64,000 bases of DNA from Candidatus Hodarchaeota archaeon (GTDB taxonomy: Archaea; Asgardarchaeota; Heimdallarchaeia; Hodarchaeales; Hodarchaeaceae): the NCBI GenBank assembly GCA_016840285.1, contig JAEOSR010000146.1:1-64000 (forward strand). Direction: 5' to 3'. The number at the start of each line of letters is the position of its first letter. The stretch's first letter is position 1. This document shows, in pieces, positions 36,397 to 46,708 of this stretch. The translations under genes were made by a program, and so were the position numbers. The notes beneath the pieces were generated by a model. It did no database searches. It had not been told where the DNA came from and saw only the letters and a program-made list of their open reading frames with translations.

Positions 36397-36783
36397 TAGA
36401 CTTACTCTTCATGTCCAATTCAAGGATTCTCTCCTGTGTTAGCAAAACTAGTCCTTTTAGAACGGGAATATTGTAGCAAAATAATTGCATAGTCTTTACT
36501 AATATAAAATTCATTTATAAAATGATGTTCATACATTCTGATTGATATTATGACTACTAGTCTCAAAGATAGTTTTAAACTTCTTTTTCTCCCCTCCTTT
36601 TGTAGCTAGTAATGATTTCTTCACAACATAAGGTTATTGTTGGCATATTTATATCGAATAGCTTATAAAGCCCTATGTGCGATATTGACGAAAGGTTAAC
36701 AGTGAATAAACCATATATCCGCTTAATGATATTATGCTTTAAAACCAGTAAAAACCGTTAGAGATTAGGGGAAATATTATATT

Positions 36784-37491
36784 ATGAAACAAAGAGGGGC
36801 TTCCCGCCGTGCAACATCACGAGGTACATCTTTAAGGCCAGGTGCCAAATTACGTGCAAAAATTGTTCTTGTCGGCGATGGAGGCGTGGGTAAAACTGCA
36901 TTGCGACGCGCATGGTTGGGGGAAGGATTCAAGACTGAATATTTAATGACTATTGGCGCTGATTTTGCTAGTCAGGAAATTTCGTTATATTATCCAGAAA
37001 CTAAATCATCATATGATATTAAATTTCAAATCTGGGATCTTGCGGGACAACCTCGATTTAAGGCCGTAAGAGATCTCTATTATCGTGGTGCGATTGGAGC
37101 ATTATGCTTTTTTGATATTACAAATCAGGAATCCTATATGAACCTTGTTGAGTGGATTCAATCCTATTGGGCGTTGAATGGGCACGGTAAGAGGCCACTT
37201 CTCATCGTTGGCTCTAAGTGTGATCTTCGTGATAATCCAGCTTTCCCCACCCAGGTTTCAGCTCGTTATGGTAAGGAATATGCAGCAGAACTAACCAAAC
37301 TTCTGAAACGAAAGTACGGCTTCGAAGTTCATTATATGGAAACATCCGCAAAAGACAATATCAACGTTGATGAGGCATTTAAAGTACTTGCACGGGAAAT
37401 AATCGGAAGTACAATACATCTGGAAAAACTTCGTAATGATCGGAAAACAAGTCAAAAAAAAATGTTGACTGACCAAATCCGATCGAGATAA
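36784..37491 (+). CDS. Ras/Rab-like small GTPase
   Basis: 235 residues. G1 is GDGGVGKTAL near residue 36, G2 threonine in MTIGADF, G3 WDLAGQPRF near 81, G4 GSKCDL near 142 in place of NKxD, and G5 METSAKD near 189. The order and spacing are those of the Rab/Ras superfamily that is expanded in Asgard archaea. A basic 26-residue N-terminal extension (ASRRATSRGTSLRPGAKLR) precedes the G domain. There is no C-terminal cysteine, so no prenylation signal; the basic ends could bind membranes. It is monocistronic. Confidence 0.93.
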   Translation: MKQRGASRRATSRGTSLRPGAKLRAKIVLVGDGGVGKTALRRAWLGEGFKTEYLMTIGADFASQEISLYYPETKSSYDIKFQIWDLAGQPRFKAVRDLYYRGAIGALCFFDITNQESYMNLVEWIQSYWALNGHGKRPLLIVGSKCDLRDNPAFPTQVSARYGKEYAAELTKLLKRKYGFEVHYMETSAKDNINVDEAFKVLAREIIGSTIHLEKLRNDRKTSQKKMLTDQIRSR

Positions 37492-37772
37492 TCTGTATCT
37501 GCTTTTTCTGAATTTATTTATTAGTTCTAATAGCTCTATATCTTAGACCCAGTCAAAACCGAGGTTTTAGATTTTAGTTTATTTCGAGAAACTAATTTCT
37601 ATTCATAGTTGGAATTTATCCCATTTATTCACACTCTTGATATATGAAAGAATGAAGCTATCTCAGGAAACGGTCAGACTATAATTATTTTTTAACCTCG
37701 TAAGAATTTTATGAGGATAATTCCTGCGTTGAACCTAACGGAAAAAACCATCGGTTTTTAATTTAAATTGTC

Positions 37773-37795
37773 CATGTGTGTTAATCTGACACATG
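37773..37795. promoter_or_regulatory. palindrome at the 5' end of the acyl-CoA dehydrogenase operon
   Basis: CATGTGT and ACACATG form perfect 7-bp arms around a 9-bp spacer, ending 15 bp before the preferred ATG at 37811. A TTTAAATT TATA-like element lies just upstream and a hairpin (AAAAACC, ATC, GGTTTTT) at 37743-37759. The location suits a repressor operator for the operon. The ~300-bp gap from 37492 holds nothing else recognisable. Confidence 0.4.
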
Positions 37796-37810
37796 CTAGA
37801 GGTATTATTC

Positions 37811-39040
37811 ATGAAGCAAATTTTAAAGATCTTAAAGAATTTTAATTTTTCAAAAGAGGAGCAAGAGCAGAATCAGATGATCTTGGAGATGGTTTATGAT
37901 CTTGCAATGAACGAAATCATCGAAAAAGAACAAGAATGGGATGAAGAAGGGGCCGATTTTGACCCTCAAACAAAACAGGTTAGTTACCCTTCAGGGATGA
38001 TGGAATTATACAAAAAATGTCAAGAAAATGACTTATTTGCAATTATTGTACCTGAAGAATACGATGGATTCGGATTGAGTTATTCTTTATGGACTGCTGT
38101 TATAGAATTAATGGCACGGGCATCTTTAGCGTTTTCAATGTTCTTTCCCAGCCAAAGTCTTAGTATAGAGATTATTAATAATCATGGAACACCAGAAGCT
38201 AAGGAAAAGTATCTTACATTACTTTCAAGTGGAGATGCGATTGGAGCCATGGCGTTTTCTGAACCTAATGCTGGATCTGATATCTCTGCTGTTACTACGA
38301 AAGCGGAGAGAGAAGGTGACTCTTTTTATTTAACAGGAAACAAGATATTTTTGTCACATGGTGGTGCAGCTGGTACTAATATTACCCTTGCTGTTACTGA
38401 CAAATCCAAGGGCCCGAGAGGTTTAAGTGCTTTTATTGTTGATCCTGATATTGCTGGTGACGGATATGAGGTAGTCCGAATCGAAGAGAAAATGGGTTTA
38501 CATGGTTCGATTACTTCTCAGGTTGCACTAGATCGTGCTGAAGTACCTAAAGAGAATTTATTAGGAACGGAGAATGAAGGACTAAGGTTAGTTCTAGGCA
38601 GCTTAGCATCAAGTCGTATTGGTATCGCAGCTCAATCAGCTGGTATTGCTGAAACTGCGTTACAGGAAAGTATCAACTATGCAAATCAACGAGTTCAATT
38701 TGGTCGGCCTATTGGAAAGCATCAAGCTATCTCATTTATGCTTGCAGATATGGCGACTCAAGTACACCAGGCTCGCTTACTTTATCTAAATACTGCTCGG
38801 ATGAAAGATAACGGTGAAAACACACAAATTGAATCATCAATGACAAAATACTTTGCGACTGAAGTTGCTCAAAAAATTACATATGATGCAGTACAAATTC
38901 ACGGCGGGTACGGGTATAGTCGTGAATATCGTGTTGAACGGCTGTTCAGAGACGCCCGTGTTCTAACAATATACGAAGGCACGTCTGAGATGCAGAAAAC
39001 AATTATTGGACGAGGTACTCTAGGTAGAGCTCAGCAATGA
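37811..39040 (+). CDS. acyl-CoA dehydrogenase
   Basis: About 409 residues. Diagnostic elements are AMAFSEPNAGSDISAV (FAD/substrate loop), FGRPIGKHQAISFMLADMA, and IHGGYGYSREYRVERLFRDA. The catalytic base is the glutamate in LTIYEGTSEMQ near the C-terminus. It oxidises acyl-CoA to enoyl-CoA and passes electrons to ETF, whose genes follow directly (28-bp gap to etfB). A start at 37793 is possible but would overlap a palindrome. Chain-length specificity cannot be told. Confidence 0.94.
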   Translation: MKQILKILKNFNFSKEEQEQNQMILEMVYDLAMNEIIEKEQEWDEEGADFDPQTKQVSYPSGMMELYKKCQENDLFAIIVPEEYDGFGLSYSLWTAVIELMARASLAFSMFFPSQSLSIEIINNHGTPEAKEKYLTLLSSGDAIGAMAFSEPNAGSDISAVTTKAEREGDSFYLTGNKIFLSHGGAAGTNITLAVTDKSKGPRGLSAFIVDPDIAGDGYEVVRIEEKMGLHGSITSQVALDRAEVPKENLLGTENEGLRLVLGSLASSRIGIAAQSAGIAETALQESINYANQRVQFGRPIGKHQAISFMLADMATQVHQARLLYLNTARMKDNGENTQIESSMTKYFATEVAQKITYDAVQIHGGYGYSREYRVERLFRDARVLTIYEGTSEMQKTIIGRGTLGRAQQ

Positions 39041-39068
39041 AGAGAATTTACAAGGAAGGATTGAAAGT

Positions 39069-39869
39069 ATGAATATAATTGTGTTTGTGAAAGCAACAAT
39101 AGATCGAAATGCCCCCTTGAGTTCTGATGAAATATTTCCAGGGGATCGTGATGATAAAGCGGATGTTATGACTAATAATTATGACAAACATGCGATTGAA
39201 GCCGCTCTTCAGATTATTGAAAAGAAAGGCGATGGAAAAGTGACTGCAGTTTGTTTAGGATCTGAAATGGCTGACAAAGTCGTCAAAGAAGCAATCGCAA
39301 TGGGGTGCCAAGAGGCTATTCGAATTGAAAATTCCGAGGCACGTGTAACTAATTTCTTTTCCGTAGCAAAAATTCTCTCTGCTGTGGTAAAGAAGATTGG
39401 AACATATGACCTGATTTTGTTTGGAATGCAGAGTTATGATTTTAGTACAGCTACAATGGCGCCCATGGTTTCAGAGTTTCTTGATCTTCCTACAGCCTCA
39501 TGGGTCGAAAAGATTTCAGTGAATGGTGACACAATTAAGGTCGAGAAAGTGATTGAGGGTGGCACTAGAACAGTTGAACTAAAACTACCTGCTGTTCTTA
39601 GTATTGCCTCTAGTGGTGATTTTGAGGAGCCTCGATATACTAGCGTCCGTCGAATTATGAAAGCAAGCAGAACAAAAGTTCCTATTTGGGAGATCAATGA
39701 ATTAGAAGCTGGTGCTCTTGATGCCAATGTCCAATTCACCCAAATGGAAGAACCTCCAGCACGGATGGAAGAGTGTGTTGTCTTTAAGGATGACGATGTA
39801 CCTGTGTTGGTAGCTAATCTACTTGCAACTCTTAAAGAGAGAGGGTTAAACCTAGGAGCCTATAAATAA
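39069..39869 (+). CDS. etfB: electron transfer flavoprotein beta subunit
   Basis: 266 residues starting MNIIVFVKATIDRNA with NNYDKHAIEAALQI, LFGMQSYDFSTATMAPMVSEFL and a VEGGTRTVELKLPAVLSI-like segment (IEGGTRTVELKLPAVLSI). This is standard EtfB. It is second in the acyl-CoA dehydrogenase operon, with the alpha subunit 13 bp downstream. The beta subunit carries AMP or, in bifurcating ETFs, a second FAD. Sequence alone does not show which class this is. Confidence 0.94.
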   Translation: MNIIVFVKATIDRNAPLSSDEIFPGDRDDKADVMTNNYDKHAIEAALQIIEKKGDGKVTAVCLGSEMADKVVKEAIAMGCQEAIRIENSEARVTNFFSVAKILSAVVKKIGTYDLILFGMQSYDFSTATMAPMVSEFLDLPTASWVEKISVNGDTIKVEKVIEGGTRTVELKLPAVLSIASSGDFEEPRYTSVRRIMKASRTKVPIWEINELEAGALDANVQFTQMEEPPARMEECVVFKDDDVPVLVANLLATLKERGLNLGAYK

Positions 39870-39882
39870 GAGGTGAAGAAGA

Positions 39883-40851
39883 ATGACAAAATTACTTGTT
39901 GTTATAGAAATTGCCAAAGGTAAAATCATGGGGATAACAAAAGAATGCCTTAGTGTCGCAAAAAAACTAAGTGATGATCTAGGAACTGATATTGAAGGAG
40001 TAATTATGGGGCACAAGATTGCTGATCTAGTTGATCAAGCAATTAAATATGGTGTTAAGAAAGTTCACAAAATTGATGATGCACAATTTACAGGCATAAA
40101 CATTCTTTATCATACCCGAACTTTAGAAGCTTTAGTTAAGCAATTTACACCACCAGTAATCATTATGGCTGGAGCAAGTCTTTATGGTCAGGAAGTAATC
40201 CCCCGTTTAGCTGCCCGATTTAATGCTGCTATGTTCGCCTCTGTGAATACTTTGAGTGTTGAAGGTGATAATCTAATTGGAGTACATCCCCTCTTCGAAG
40301 AGAAACTCCTCGGGACGATGTCGGCAGATAAGAATCAATTAAATTTTGTGACTATTTTGGGTGGTAATAATCCTGAAGCAGAAATTGATGAAACATTATC
40401 TGGAGAAGTAACTGACTTTTCTCCTGTAATTTCAGAAAGCGATAAACGAGAGACTTTTGTAGAAGAGAAAATAGCTAAAGTTTCAGTTGATATTACGAAA
40501 GCTAAACTAATTGTCGCAGGTGGTCGTGGTGTAGGGAGCAAAGAAAAGTTTGCAATCATCTATGATGCAGCTAAAGCTCTGGGTGGTGAAGTTGGAGCAA
40601 GTCGAGCTGCTGTCGACGCGGATTGGGTACCTTATGATCATGAAATTGGTCAAACAGGGAAGACAATCACACCTGATTTTTATATTGGACTTGGAATCTC
40701 AGGAGCTATTCAACACCTTGTTGGTATGAGGAACTCTAAAACAATAATCGCTGTCAATACTGATGAAGAAGCACCTATGCTTGATGTGGCTCATTATGCT
40801 ATTATAGCTGATCTCCACGAAGTACTCCCCGAACTTCTAAATAAAGTTTAG
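39883..40851 (+). CDS. etfA: electron transfer flavoprotein alpha subunit
   Basis: 322 residues. The C-terminal FAD domain is clear: AGGRGVGSKEKF, SRAAVDADWVPYDHEIGQTG, YIGLGISGAIQHLVGMRNSK and AVNTDEEAPMLDVAHY. It pairs with EtfB and accepts electrons from the acyl-CoA dehydrogenase upstream. The gene downstream encodes a membrane FeS protein that is the likely electron acceptor. Confidence 0.94.
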   Translation: MTKLLVVIEIAKGKIMGITKECLSVAKKLSDDLGTDIEGVIMGHKIADLVDQAIKYGVKKVHKIDDAQFTGINILYHTRTLEALVKQFTPPVIIMAGASLYGQEVIPRLAARFNAAMFASVNTLSVEGDNLIGVHPLFEEKLLGTMSADKNQLNFVTILGGNNPEAEIDETLSGEVTDFSPVISESDKRETFVEEKIAKVSVDITKAKLIVAGGRGVGSKEKFAIIYDAAKALGGEVGASRAAVDADWVPYDHEIGQTGKTITPDFYIGLGISGAIQHLVGMRNSKTIIAVNTDEEAPMLDVAHYAIIADLHEVLPELLNKV

Positions 40852-40894
40852 TTTTAGAGTATTTATCTTTGGAAATTCAATTAGAGTGGATTTT

Positions 40895-43021
40895 ATGATT
40901 CAAACAATCTTAACTATCCTTCAAGTAACTCCTGGAAGAGAAGTCTATTGGCCTCGCCATATAGAACTTTATGGACATCAATTAGGTTTTCTTATTTACA
41001 CAAGCGCAATGATTGCGGTGTTAATAGTATTAATTGGGATTTATCGTGCAATGCGTGTGTGGTTTCATGGAAAATATGATGAAGAAGGCCAAACGTTTCT
41101 ATTGTTTTTCATCAGCTTGATTATCAAGGTTTTTAAGAATCTTTTTTCGCGAAGTCTTCCGAAAAGAATCTATTATGGAATTGGATTAGGTATTACTAAG
41201 CGAGAAACGAGGCAATGGAGTAGTTTTATAGCCCATTCAATGATTATGCTTGGTTTTCTCGGAGCTGCAATAGCAACAATTATCTCTACAGTTCATGAAT
41301 GGATTTTACATGAGCAATTGTTGGTAGGATCTTTATATATCCTTCATGCCCTTTTTGCCGATCTAGCAGGGTTGTTCTTATTTCTGGGTGTAATGCTGGC
41401 ATTGATTAGACGATATGTTATGAACCGTGATTATTATGAGCGTGCTGGGTATGAGGATCTCGTTTTATTGTTGTTACTATTCTGGATAAGCATCTCAGGA
41501 TTCTTCATGGAAGCTACTCGGATAGTGTATGGTTTAGTTAATGATGCAGATATTTGGTTTGAGATTTATTCATTCATTGGCTATCTTCTTGCACTGGTTC
41601 TCCAAGGAGTAATACAAAGCGATGGGCAGATTTTTGCTTTACATCTCTTTTTCTATCTCTCCCATCTACTTGTAGCATTTATTGGCGCAGCATATATTGC
41701 TTATAGTAAATTCTTCCACATTGGGGTTGGCCTTGGTAATGTCGTGTTAAAAGATATGCAATCACCTGCTGGCCAGTTACAATTTGATCCAGAGGGAATC
41801 AAAACCATAGAAGATTTTACATTCTACCAGTTGTTTGAGACTTCAGCTTGTATGAAGTGTCACTTCTGTCACAATTATTGTCCCGCTCAGGACTCGGGAG
41901 AGCCTCTCTCACCACTCAAGATCATCCAAGATATCAAAAACTGGGGTAAAAAGCAATATGGATTGATCAATTCCAATAAGAATACCCCCATTATTGGTGA
42001 AGCTTCAGGAATTACAAATGATGTTCTGTGGGCTTGTGTCACTTGTTATGCTTGTGTAAACGCTTGTCCTCATCTTATTGGGCACGTAGATATGATTGTG
42101 GGGATGCGTGCCTCATTAATCGAAGAAGGGGAAATACCTGGAACCCTCACCACGATGCTTGAGAGTGCCTATAATTATGGTAATATTTGGGATCAGCCCA
42201 AACGTGACCGTGTGAAATGGTTAAAAGAAGGAGAATTGCCTAGTATCAAACAGTCTGAATCCAAACTTCTTTGGCTTCCAGGTGATACGTTAGCATACGA
42301 TCCTCGCAATCAAAGAGTTGCTCGCGCTACATATGAAGTTTTCACAAAAGCAGGAATCGACTTTGGAACCCTTGGTGATGCAGAAAAGAATGATGGGAAC
42401 GAAATGCGACGATTAGGTGAAGAGGCTTTATTCCAGATGCTCGCAGAAGATAATATCAGGATGTTTAAAAAGAATAAAGTCAACAAAATTGTTACATCTT
42501 CCCCTCATGCCTATAACGCCATTAAAAATGAATATCCCGAGTATGGAGGCGATTTTGACGTCATTCATGTCAGTGAGTTCATATTAGGACTTATAGAAAA
42601 AGGAAAAATTAAACTAACTAAGGAATTGGATTATGAAGTAACCTTCCATGATCCGTGCTATCTTGGGCGATATAACGATGTTTATGAAGCCCCCAGAAAG
42701 GTCATTGAGGCTATTCCTGGGGTCAAACTGAAAGAAATGCCTAATAATGGTCAATTCAGTTATTGTTGTGGTGGTGGCGGAGGTGGAATGTTTCGTGAGA
42801 CCCCAGAATGGGTTGAGACACGGATTTCTGAACGGAGAGTCTTGGAAGCTAAGGAAGCCTTCCAGAGTGCTGAAGCAGGGGGTAACTCTAAAAAAGTCTT
42901 GATAACTGCCTGTCCCTTCTGTACGAGTATGCTCACTGATGCAACGAAAACTCAACAACTAGAAGAAGAAATTGAGGTTAAAGATCTCATTGAGTTAGTG
43001 CTAGAGGCAATGAGTGAATAA
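40895..43021 (+). CDS. membrane FeS oxidoreductase, ETF:quinone-reductase type (HdrD/EMO-like)
   Basis: About 708 residues. The N-terminal ~290 residues have about six hydrophobic segments in a NarI-like cytochrome arrangement with several histidines. Two 4Fe-4S motifs follow (CMKCHFCHNYCPAQ and CVTCYACVNACPH). Then comes a cysteine-rich CCG domain with CYLGRYND, SYCCGGGGGGMF and ACPFCTSML. This is the architecture of membrane-bound ETF-linked oxidoreductases found beside etfBA in syntrophic anaerobes. It probably takes electrons from EtfAB to a quinone or another membrane carrier. A GTG at 40886 is an alternative start. It closes the four-gene operon. Confidence 0.9.
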   Translation: MIQTILTILQVTPGREVYWPRHIELYGHQLGFLIYTSAMIAVLIVLIGIYRAMRVWFHGKYDEEGQTFLLFFISLIIKVFKNLFSRSLPKRIYYGIGLGITKRETRQWSSFIAHSMIMLGFLGAAIATIISTVHEWILHEQLLVGSLYILHALFADLAGLFLFLGVMLALIRRYVMNRDYYERAGYEDLVLLLLLFWISISGFFMEATRIVYGLVNDADIWFEIYSFIGYLLALVLQGVIQSDGQIFALHLFFYLSHLLVAFIGAAYIAYSKFFHIGVGLGNVVLKDMQSPAGQLQFDPEGIKTIEDFTFYQLFETSACMKCHFCHNYCPAQDSGEPLSPLKIIQDIKNWGKKQYGLINSNKNTPIIGEASGITNDVLWACVTCYACVNACPHLIGHVDMIVGMRASLIEEGEIPGTLTTMLESAYNYGNIWDQPKRDRVKWLKEGELPSIKQSESKLLWLPGDTLAYDPRNQRVARATYEVFTKAGIDFGTLGDAEKNDGNEMRRLGEEALFQMLAEDNIRMFKKNKVNKIVTSSPHAYNAIKNEYPEYGGDFDVIHVSEFILGLIEKGKIKLTKELDYEVTFHDPCYLGRYNDVYEAPRKVIEAIPGVKLKEMPNNGQFSYCCGGGGGGMFRETPEWVETRISERRVLEAKEAFQSAEAGGNSKKVLITACPFCTSMLTDATKTQQLEEEIEVKDLIELVLEAMSE

Positions 43022-43239
43022 TTTCAAACAATCTTTTCTTCTCCTTCTTCAGTCTGAAATTAATCAGTTTTTTTTCATTATGGCTTAGTCTAAATGTTAT
43101 TTACCCTTAGTATACAAAACAAAAGTAAAAATCTCTTTGAATCAAGATCTAAGATTCCTGCTAGTGTTATTGTAACCACAATATTTATTCTTTAATACTA
43201 GTCTGCAAAATCTAAATGACCGACCAAGGAGAAATATTA

Positions 43240-43965
43240 ATGATACATGCAAATGATCGGAATTTAAGTGCCACCAGAGTAGTCGCTTCAACGTTAGGTA
43301 TCCTTGTTGGGCTTTTTGGGATGGAACATGGATTCTTTGAAATGCTACAAGGGAATATTGTACCAACAGAAGCCCCTCTAGGTCTCAAAGTAGATGCCCT
43401 TGGTTTTGGTTTCATCATAGATGCTATTGGCCCTGTTCATGAATTCTGGCTAGGAGCAAGTGAACCTGCTTTTACGATTATTCCCAATTTTTTTATAACA
43501 GGTATCTTGGCCATGATAGTTGGGTTACTAGTCATAATTTGGGCCATCGTATTTATTGATAAGAAATATGGTGCTCGTATCCTCTTTTCTCTCTGTATCG
43601 CATTATTTCTAGTTGGAGGAGGTTCTCCCCCTTTAACAAATGGAGTCATTGCTTGCCTTGTAGCTACTAGAATAAACCAGCCATTAATCTGGTGGCGTAT
43701 ACATATTTCGAGTGAAAGACAGAGAGTCCTTGCCAAATTATGGCCCTGGTCCATTATCAGTGCGGTACTAATATCTCTACTCGCTGTTGAGATTGCGATC
43801 TTTGGGATTCCATTTGTATGGGTTTTAAATCTTGATCAGATGACTATCTTGTTATTAGGCATTGGCAATTTTACAACTGTTCTTATGATTCTGACTGTGA
43901 TTACGGCATTTGTACATGATATTCAACAAAGAGGTAAAACACATCAATCAACTATTTCAAAATAA
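43240..43965 (+). CDS. multi-spanning membrane protein of unknown function
   Basis: About 241 residues with roughly six hydrophobic segments and no charged catalytic motif. AAGGAG at 43226-43231 selects the ATG at 43240. Distinct stretches are GILVGLFGMEHGFFEMLQGN near the N-terminus and VGGGSPPLTNGVIACLVATR in the middle. The family is not recognised. It follows the ETF operon by ~220 bp and is probably transcribed separately. Confidence 0.7.
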   Translation: MIHANDRNLSATRVVASTLGILVGLFGMEHGFFEMLQGNIVPTEAPLGLKVDALGFGFIIDAIGPVHEFWLGASEPAFTIIPNFFITGILAMIVGLLVIIWAIVFIDKKYGARILFSLCIALFLVGGGSPPLTNGVIACLVATRINQPLIWWRIHISSERQRVLAKLWPWSIISAVLISLLAVEIAIFGIPFVWVLNLDQMTILLLGIGNFTTVLMILTVITAFVHDIQQRGKTHQSTISK

Positions 43966-44125
43966 TCTTGGCAAAAAAAAGACTTTTTAGGTTGGATTAA
44001 CTGTAATAATGAGCTGTTTGAACACCTCTTGAGAATTGAGAACTTTTTACTCAATTCTAATTGTTGAATAGGTGGTAAACCTCAAAAAGAATTTGTGAAA
44101 GGAAAATTCCTTTGAGGACATCATC

Positions 44126-45088
44126 ATGAAAGACTTTTTTTTAGTTATTAACCCTGCTGCAGCTGGAGGACGCGTTGAAACGATTTGGAGGGATCAAATT
44201 AAGCCATTAGTAGATAAGTACGGTTTAAACTACGATATTGAATTTACAACATCTCCTCAACATGCGATTGAAATAGCGAGAACCCGAGTCAATGAGGGAT
44301 ACAAAATCATTTGTTCTGTTGGTGGGGATGGAACCGCAAATGAGGTACTTAATGGTGTTTTGAAAGCTGAGAAAACTGGAGTTTTTTCTGCGATTCCTGT
44401 TGGGACAGGGGACGATATACCTACTGTTTATGGAATACCAGAAGGAGATTTGGAAGCAGCTGTTCAATGCCTAGCAAAAGGCCAAGATAAAACATTTGAT
44501 GTAGGATACTGCGAAACAGCAGATCGGTATTTCGCTGGAGTAGCCTCTATGGGGTTTGATGCAGAAGTAGCAGATCGTACAAATAAAGGATCAAAAAGGT
44601 TTAGTGGAACAAGAAATTACCAACTGGCTCTTTTAAAGACTCTGCTGAAATTCAAGCCTTATGATCTGCTAATTCGAATAGATGAAGAACAGACAGTCGA
44701 GGGTCAAAGAATGTTGCTTGCTATAGGTAATGGAAAAAGATACGGAGGAGGGATGCATATTTGTCCTGAAGCAGAAGTAATAGATGGTAAATTTGCTATA
44801 ACCACACTGAAGAAAATTAGTCGAATCACCCTCTTGAGAGTCTTTCCTAAAGTCTATGATGGTAATCATCTCACTCATAGAAGTGTTGAGACTTTTGAAG
44901 GATCTTCGATACATGTGGATTCCCCAAAAAAGAAATGTCTATATCAGGTTGACGGTGAAATCATGGGAAATTTACCTGAAACCTTTATAACGAAACCAAA
45001 AGTACTCACGGTCAGAGTCCCCGACCCATATCAATCTTACACAGAAATTTGGCAAAAAAGGTTAGATCAAGAAAAGAAGCCGAAATAA
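44126..45088 (+). CDS. diacylglycerol/sphingosine kinase-like lipid kinase
   Basis: 320 residues of the DAGK catalytic family. INPAAAGGRVETIW at the N-terminus, CSVGGDGTANEVLNGVL and AIPVGTGDDI form the nucleotide site. The C-terminal beta domain includes GNGKRYGGGMHICPEAEV and DGKFAITTL. The usual GTGND is GTGDD here. Members phosphorylate diacylglycerol or archaeal equivalents at the membrane; the archaeal lipid substrate is unknown. Confidence 0.9.
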   Translation: MKDFFLVINPAAAGGRVETIWRDQIKPLVDKYGLNYDIEFTTSPQHAIEIARTRVNEGYKIICSVGGDGTANEVLNGVLKAEKTGVFSAIPVGTGDDIPTVYGIPEGDLEAAVQCLAKGQDKTFDVGYCETADRYFAGVASMGFDAEVADRTNKGSKRFSGTRNYQLALLKTLLKFKPYDLLIRIDEEQTVEGQRMLLAIGNGKRYGGGMHICPEAEVIDGKFAITTLKKISRITLLRVFPKVYDGNHLTHRSVETFEGSSIHVDSPKKKCLYQVDGEIMGNLPETFITKPKVLTVRVPDPYQSYTEIWQKRLDQEKKPK

Positions 45089-45198
45089 ACCATTTTTCCA
45101 TAGTTATGAAAAGACATTAAAGTTTATCATCGGGAAAAAATTGTAAAAATATAAATTAGAGAAGACATTTTATTATCTTCTTTCGTTGGAGATTGAAA

Positions 45199-46470
45199 AT
45201 GAAGATTAAAAAAATATATGCAAGAGAAGTGTTTGACTCTCGTGGAAATCCCACAGTAGAAGTGGAGTGTACACTTGATGATGGCACACTTACTCGGGCT
45301 ATGGTGCCATCAGGCGCTAGTACTGGTATACATGAAGCTTTGGAATTACGAGATGGGGGTACTCGGCTAATGGGGAAATCAGTGTCCCAAGCAGTGGAGA
45401 ATGTGGGCAGAATCGGTCCAAAATTAGTTGGTATAGATCCAAAAAACCAAACAGAGATCGATAACTTACTACTGGAACTGGATGGTACCGAGAATAAGTC
45501 AAAACTCGGAGCAAATGCCATTCTAGGTATTTCCATGGCTGTTTGCAAAGCTGGAGCGTTATCTCAAGGTATCCCGCTTTACGAGCACCTTGGGAATTTG
45601 AGAGGTAATGACCAATTCGTGTTACCTGTTCCTAGTTTAAATGTTATTAACGGAGGGGTCCATTCTGGGAGCGAGATAGTTTTTCAGGAGTATATGTTGC
45701 TTCCCGTTGGTGCACCTAGTTTCAAAGAAGCGATGGTCTTAGGAGTTGAAGTGTACCATACGTTGAAAAAGCTTCTCAAACAGAAGTACGGTCCCACTGC
45801 TGTCAATGTCGGTGATGAAGGTGGATTTGCTCCTCCTTTAAGCTTGGTTGAAGAGCCTTTAAGGCTTATAATGGAAGCAATTGATGAAACTGGTCATACA
45901 GGGAAATTTCAGCTAGCTTTGGATCCCGCTGCATCTGAATTCTACGAAAATGGAAAGTATATCGTTGACGGGAATGATTTAGACTCAGAATCATTTATCA
46001 GTGTTTATGAGGACTTAATCGAGAAATATCCAATAGTATCTATTGAGGATGCTTTTGCTCAGGATGCTTGGGTCGATTGGGTCAAATTTACAGAGAGAAA
46101 CGGAGATAAAATACAAATTATGGGAGATGATCTGTTGGTTACCAACGTTAAGCGCATTCAAACCGCGATTGATAAAAAGGCCTGCAATTCCCTCTTGTTG
46201 AAAGTGAACCAGATTGGTTCCGTCACTGAAAGCATTAGCGCTGCCAAATTAAGTCAAGATAATGGTTGGACAGTAATGGTCTCTCATAGATCTGGTGAGA
46301 CTGAAGATCCATTCATAGCTGATTTAGTGGTAGGATTAAAAACAGGTCAGATTAAAACCGGTGCTCCGTGTCGTTCTGAAAGACTAGCAAAATATAACCA
46401 GTTAATCCGTATTGAGGAGCAGTTAGGTGATCAAGCAACTTATGCAGGAATAAAATTCCGACAGCTCTAA
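45199..46470 (+). CDS. eno: enolase
   Basis: About 423 residues. [15 protein letters not shown], the mobile loop [23 protein letters not shown], the metal ligands in SIEDAF and MGDDLLVT, and the C-terminal [15 protein letters not shown] are all present. It interconverts 2-phosphoglycerate and phosphoenolpyruvate in the cytoplasm. The ATG at 45199 is placed 7 bp after GGAG; a TTG at 45193 is also in frame. The PEP synthase gene downstream suggests a shared gluconeogenic role. Confidence 0.97.
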   Translation: MKIKKIYAREVFDSRGNPTVEVECTLDDGTLTRAMVPSGASTGIHEALELRDGGTRLMGKSVSQAVENVGRIGPKLVGIDPKNQTEIDNLLLELDGTENKSKLGANAILGISMAVCKAGALSQGIPLYEHLGNLRGNDQFVLPVPSLNVINGGVHSGSEIVFQEYMLLPVGAPSFKEAMVLGVEVYHTLKKLLKQKYGPTAVNVGDEGGFAPPLSLVEEPLRLIMEAIDETGHTGKFQLALDPAASEFYENGKYIVDGNDLDSESFISVYEDLIEKYPIVSIEDAFAQDAWVDWVKFTERNGDKIQIMGDDLLVTNVKRIQTAIDKKACNSLLLKVNQIGSVTESISAAKLSQDNGWTVMVSHRSGETEDPFIADLVVGLKTGQIKTGAPCRSERLAKYNQLIRIEEQLGDQATYAGIKFRQL

Positions 46471-46708
46471 ACAAAAAATACCTATTTTCTGTTTCATATC
46501 CCCTTCTCTTTTATTTAAGTGAGGCTCTAGCGGCTAAATAGTAATTTCTCTTTCTTTCCCCTTAGAAAATACAAAATATGTAATTCTGTATTAAATTACA
46601 TATATATATCTTTGTTTAAAAGAGGCCATTTGACGAAATAAACTAATTTTAGCAAGGAATTCGTCTTAATTTATATATTTAGTTATTAATTCATTGACGT
46701 GTGTAATT

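Noticed and set aside
36259..36783. A tRNA or small RNA in the 525-bp gap
   Set aside because: No cloverleaf or TTCGA-type T-loop could be found; only a single inverted repeat stands out.
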